Source: an uncultured Bacteroidota bacterium
Lineage (GTDB): Bacteria > Bacteroidota > Bacteroidia > Chitinophagales > Chitinophagaceae
Length of the DNA: 7,478 bases
Assembly (NCBI GenBank): GCA_946479055.1
Contig: CAMLEX010000227.1
Location: 1-7,478, forward strand
Direction: 5' to 3'
Below are positions 6,435-7,478 of this stretch, one piece after another. Position numbers and translations under genes: made by a program. The notes under the pieces were generated by a model that saw only the letters and a program-made list of their open reading frames with translations, searched no databases and was not told the origin of the DNA. Every line of letters starts with the position of its first letter. The stretch's first letter is position 1.

Positions 6435-6478
6435 ACTAAAAGTTTAAATATATAATGAAAACAAATTGTATGCCTGTA

Positions 6479-6509
6479 CAAGAATATACAATCCTCAAGA
6501 TGAAAACAA
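6479..6509 (-). promoter_or_regulatory. candidate promoter for the CvpA-CAP gene
   Basis: On the minus strand a TTG (6507-6509) is separated by 20 bases from TATTCTTG (6479-6486), which matches TAnnTTTG at all but one fixed position. Transcription would start near 6472 and leave a leader of about 38 bases. The spacing is right for Bacteroidota, but the match is imperfect. Confidence 0.3.
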
Positions 6510-6535
6510 TATTTTTACAATATTTAGTATGAGGA
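6492..6535. repeat. direct repeat of ACAATATTT inside TCCTCA/TGAGGA inverted arms
   Basis: ACAATATTT occurs at 6506-6514 and again at 6517-6525, 11 bases apart, or about one helical turn. The pair is flanked by inverted six-base arms TCCTCA (6492-6497) and TGAGGA (6530-6535). The block overlaps the -33 side of the candidate CvpA-CAP promoter, so it could be a regulator site. The evidence is only the repeat pattern. Confidence 0.25.
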
Positions 6536-6595
6536 AAATGTTAAGGTTACTCGCAATTGCCCGGGTTAAAAAATAAGTGGATAAATTAATGTGAG

Positions 6596-7462
6596 TTATT
6601 TGCAGACTGTATCAATATGTTTGACAAAATAATTCCTGTAGTTCTTCGATTTAGGATCCATGCAGCCTGCAAGATTTAGTAATTCTACTTTCCGGAAATC
6701 TATTGGCTGGCCTTCGCTTTGTAAAGCGATAAAGCCCTCGTTCAGCAATTTACCATCAACTTTTTGCAAGGAATCAAAACCTTTGACCACAGGGCCGCCA
6801 ATCTGCGGCTGAGAATATTGTAAAACGGTATCGCCGTTGATGATATGAGTTACCAGGGAATCGCCCAGTACTATTAATTCGGCACGAATCCATTGATCAC
6901 CTTCATATGTTTTTGAGCGGGAATCAATGCAATGCCTTGTGTCTAATTTCCCGTTATAAACGATATGTGTTCCGGGAGAACACATATTGCCGGTAGGTCT
7001 TGGTTTTCCGTCGCCTAACCCACCAAGAAATTGCATTTCGATAGAAATGGGCCAATCCTGTTCTTTTGGCATGGTGCGTGGATCCTGAGAATGAAACATA
7101 ACGCCACTATTCAAAATCGTATAAGCAGGTGCATCTTTTCTCCATTCCCCCGTAAAGCGATATTCTATTACCAGATGATAATAAGAAAAGGGGTTTTTGT
7201 AATAAAGATGTCCAAAGCGTTCATTAAATGTATCATATTGGTCATACCGCACTTTTAGAATATTATCTTCAACACGAAAAGTATTGCCATAATTATCACC
7301 CGTTTCGTGATGCTGAATTTTTACAAACCAATCGCTGATATCTTTTCCGTTAAATAAGGCAATCCAATCTTCTTTAGGGGGGGTATTTTGAGCATGAACT
7401 GAATGGTTTCCAAAACAAAGGAATAAAGATATTGTCAGAATGAACGGTTGTATGAATCGCAT
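6596..7462 (-). CDS. secreted DUF1080 (3-keto-disaccharide hydrolase-like) protein
   Basis: This is a 288-residue secreted protein of the DUF1080 family, a concanavalin-like beta-sandwich that Pfam names 3-keto-disaccharide hydrolase; members act on 3-keto-glycosides or are uncharacterised. From the ATG at 7462, residues 1-25 are a Sec signal peptide (MRFIQPFILTISLFLCFG, with likely cleavage after VHA). Family motifs are WIALFNGKDISDWF (33-46), NSGVMFHSQ (118-126), ISIEMQFLGG (139-148) and SEGQPIDFRKVELL (249-262). The end is GCMDPKSKNYRNYFVKHIDTVCK, a GC...C tail which I recall in related proteins and in other secreted Bacteroidota proteins. A TTG at 7471 would add three residues, and the frame stays open to the window edge, so an upstream start cannot be excluded; the ATG is preferred because the signal peptide begins there. 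The promoter lies outside the window. Its substrate cannot be told from the sequence. Confidence 0.88.
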   Translation of the reverse strand: MRFIQPFILTISLFLCFGNHSVHAQNTPPKEDWIALFNGKDISDWFVKIQHHETGDNYGNTFRVEDNILKVRYDQYDTFNERFGHLYYKNPFSYYHLVIEYRFTGEWRKDAPAYTILNSGVMFHSQDPRTMPKEQDWPISIEMQFLGGLGDGKPRPTGNMCSPGTHIVYNGKLDTRHCIDSRSKTYEGDQWIRAELIVLGDSLVTHIINGDTVLQYSQPQIGGPVVKGFDSLQKVDGKLLNEGFIALQSEGQPIDFRKVELLNLAGCMDPKSKNYRNYFVKHIDTVCK

Positions 7463-7478
7463 AGTTTTCAAAATTGAA

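Noticed and set aside
7031..7258. Plus-strand open frame of 75 codons
   Set aside because: It is antisense to the DUF1080 gene, whose motifs are clear, and the plus-strand peptide has no features.

Overview
The window looks like ordinary chromosome of a Bacteroidota species, probably near the Chitinophagaceae. The evidence is the moderately AT-rich base composition, the lack of Shine-Dalgarno sequences in front of most genes, and promoter-like sites of the Bacteroidota form (TTG about 17-21 bases before TAnnTTTG). The protein set also fits: a CvpA-CAP fusion, a secreted ThuA-like protein, a secreted DUF1080 protein with a GCMDP tail, a tiny FKAGMWW lipoprotein and a very acidic disordered protein. 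The family placement comes from pattern recognition; no search was run.

Layout. The left third is on the + strand: the 3' part of an exporter-type ABC transporter (3-1193), a small lipoprotein 42 bases later (1236-1733), a spacer of about 300 bases that may hold a short minus-strand reading frame (1823-1945), and a ThuA-domain protein (2030-2776). From 2804 every gene is on the minus strand: a YbjJ-like MFS transporter (2804-4045) convergent with thuA-like, an acidic disordered protein (4279-4785), a doubtful ORF (4840-5079), a 54-residue lipoprotein (5146-5310) that is easily missed, a CvpA-CAP membrane protein (5481-6434), and a DUF1080 protein (6596-7462).

How the genes may work together. 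ThuA-like and DUF1080 proteins belong to families tied to 3-keto-sugar (oxidised disaccharide or glucoside) metabolism, and the MFS transporter next to thuA-like could carry a related solute. This is inference: the genes are not one operon, DUF1080 lies about 3.8 kb away, and no oxidoreductase or isomerase partner is visible. The acidic protein, the small lipoprotein and CvpA-CAP look like envelope or housekeeping functions of unknown detail. The ABC transporter and its lipoprotein could be co-transcribed.

I see no tRNA, rRNA, CRISPR array, insertion sequence, prophage or recognisable defence system. The most interesting non-coding signals are an 8-bp inverted repeat over the MFS promoter and a nested inverted repeat just past the acidic gene. 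I found no convincing new multi-gene system.
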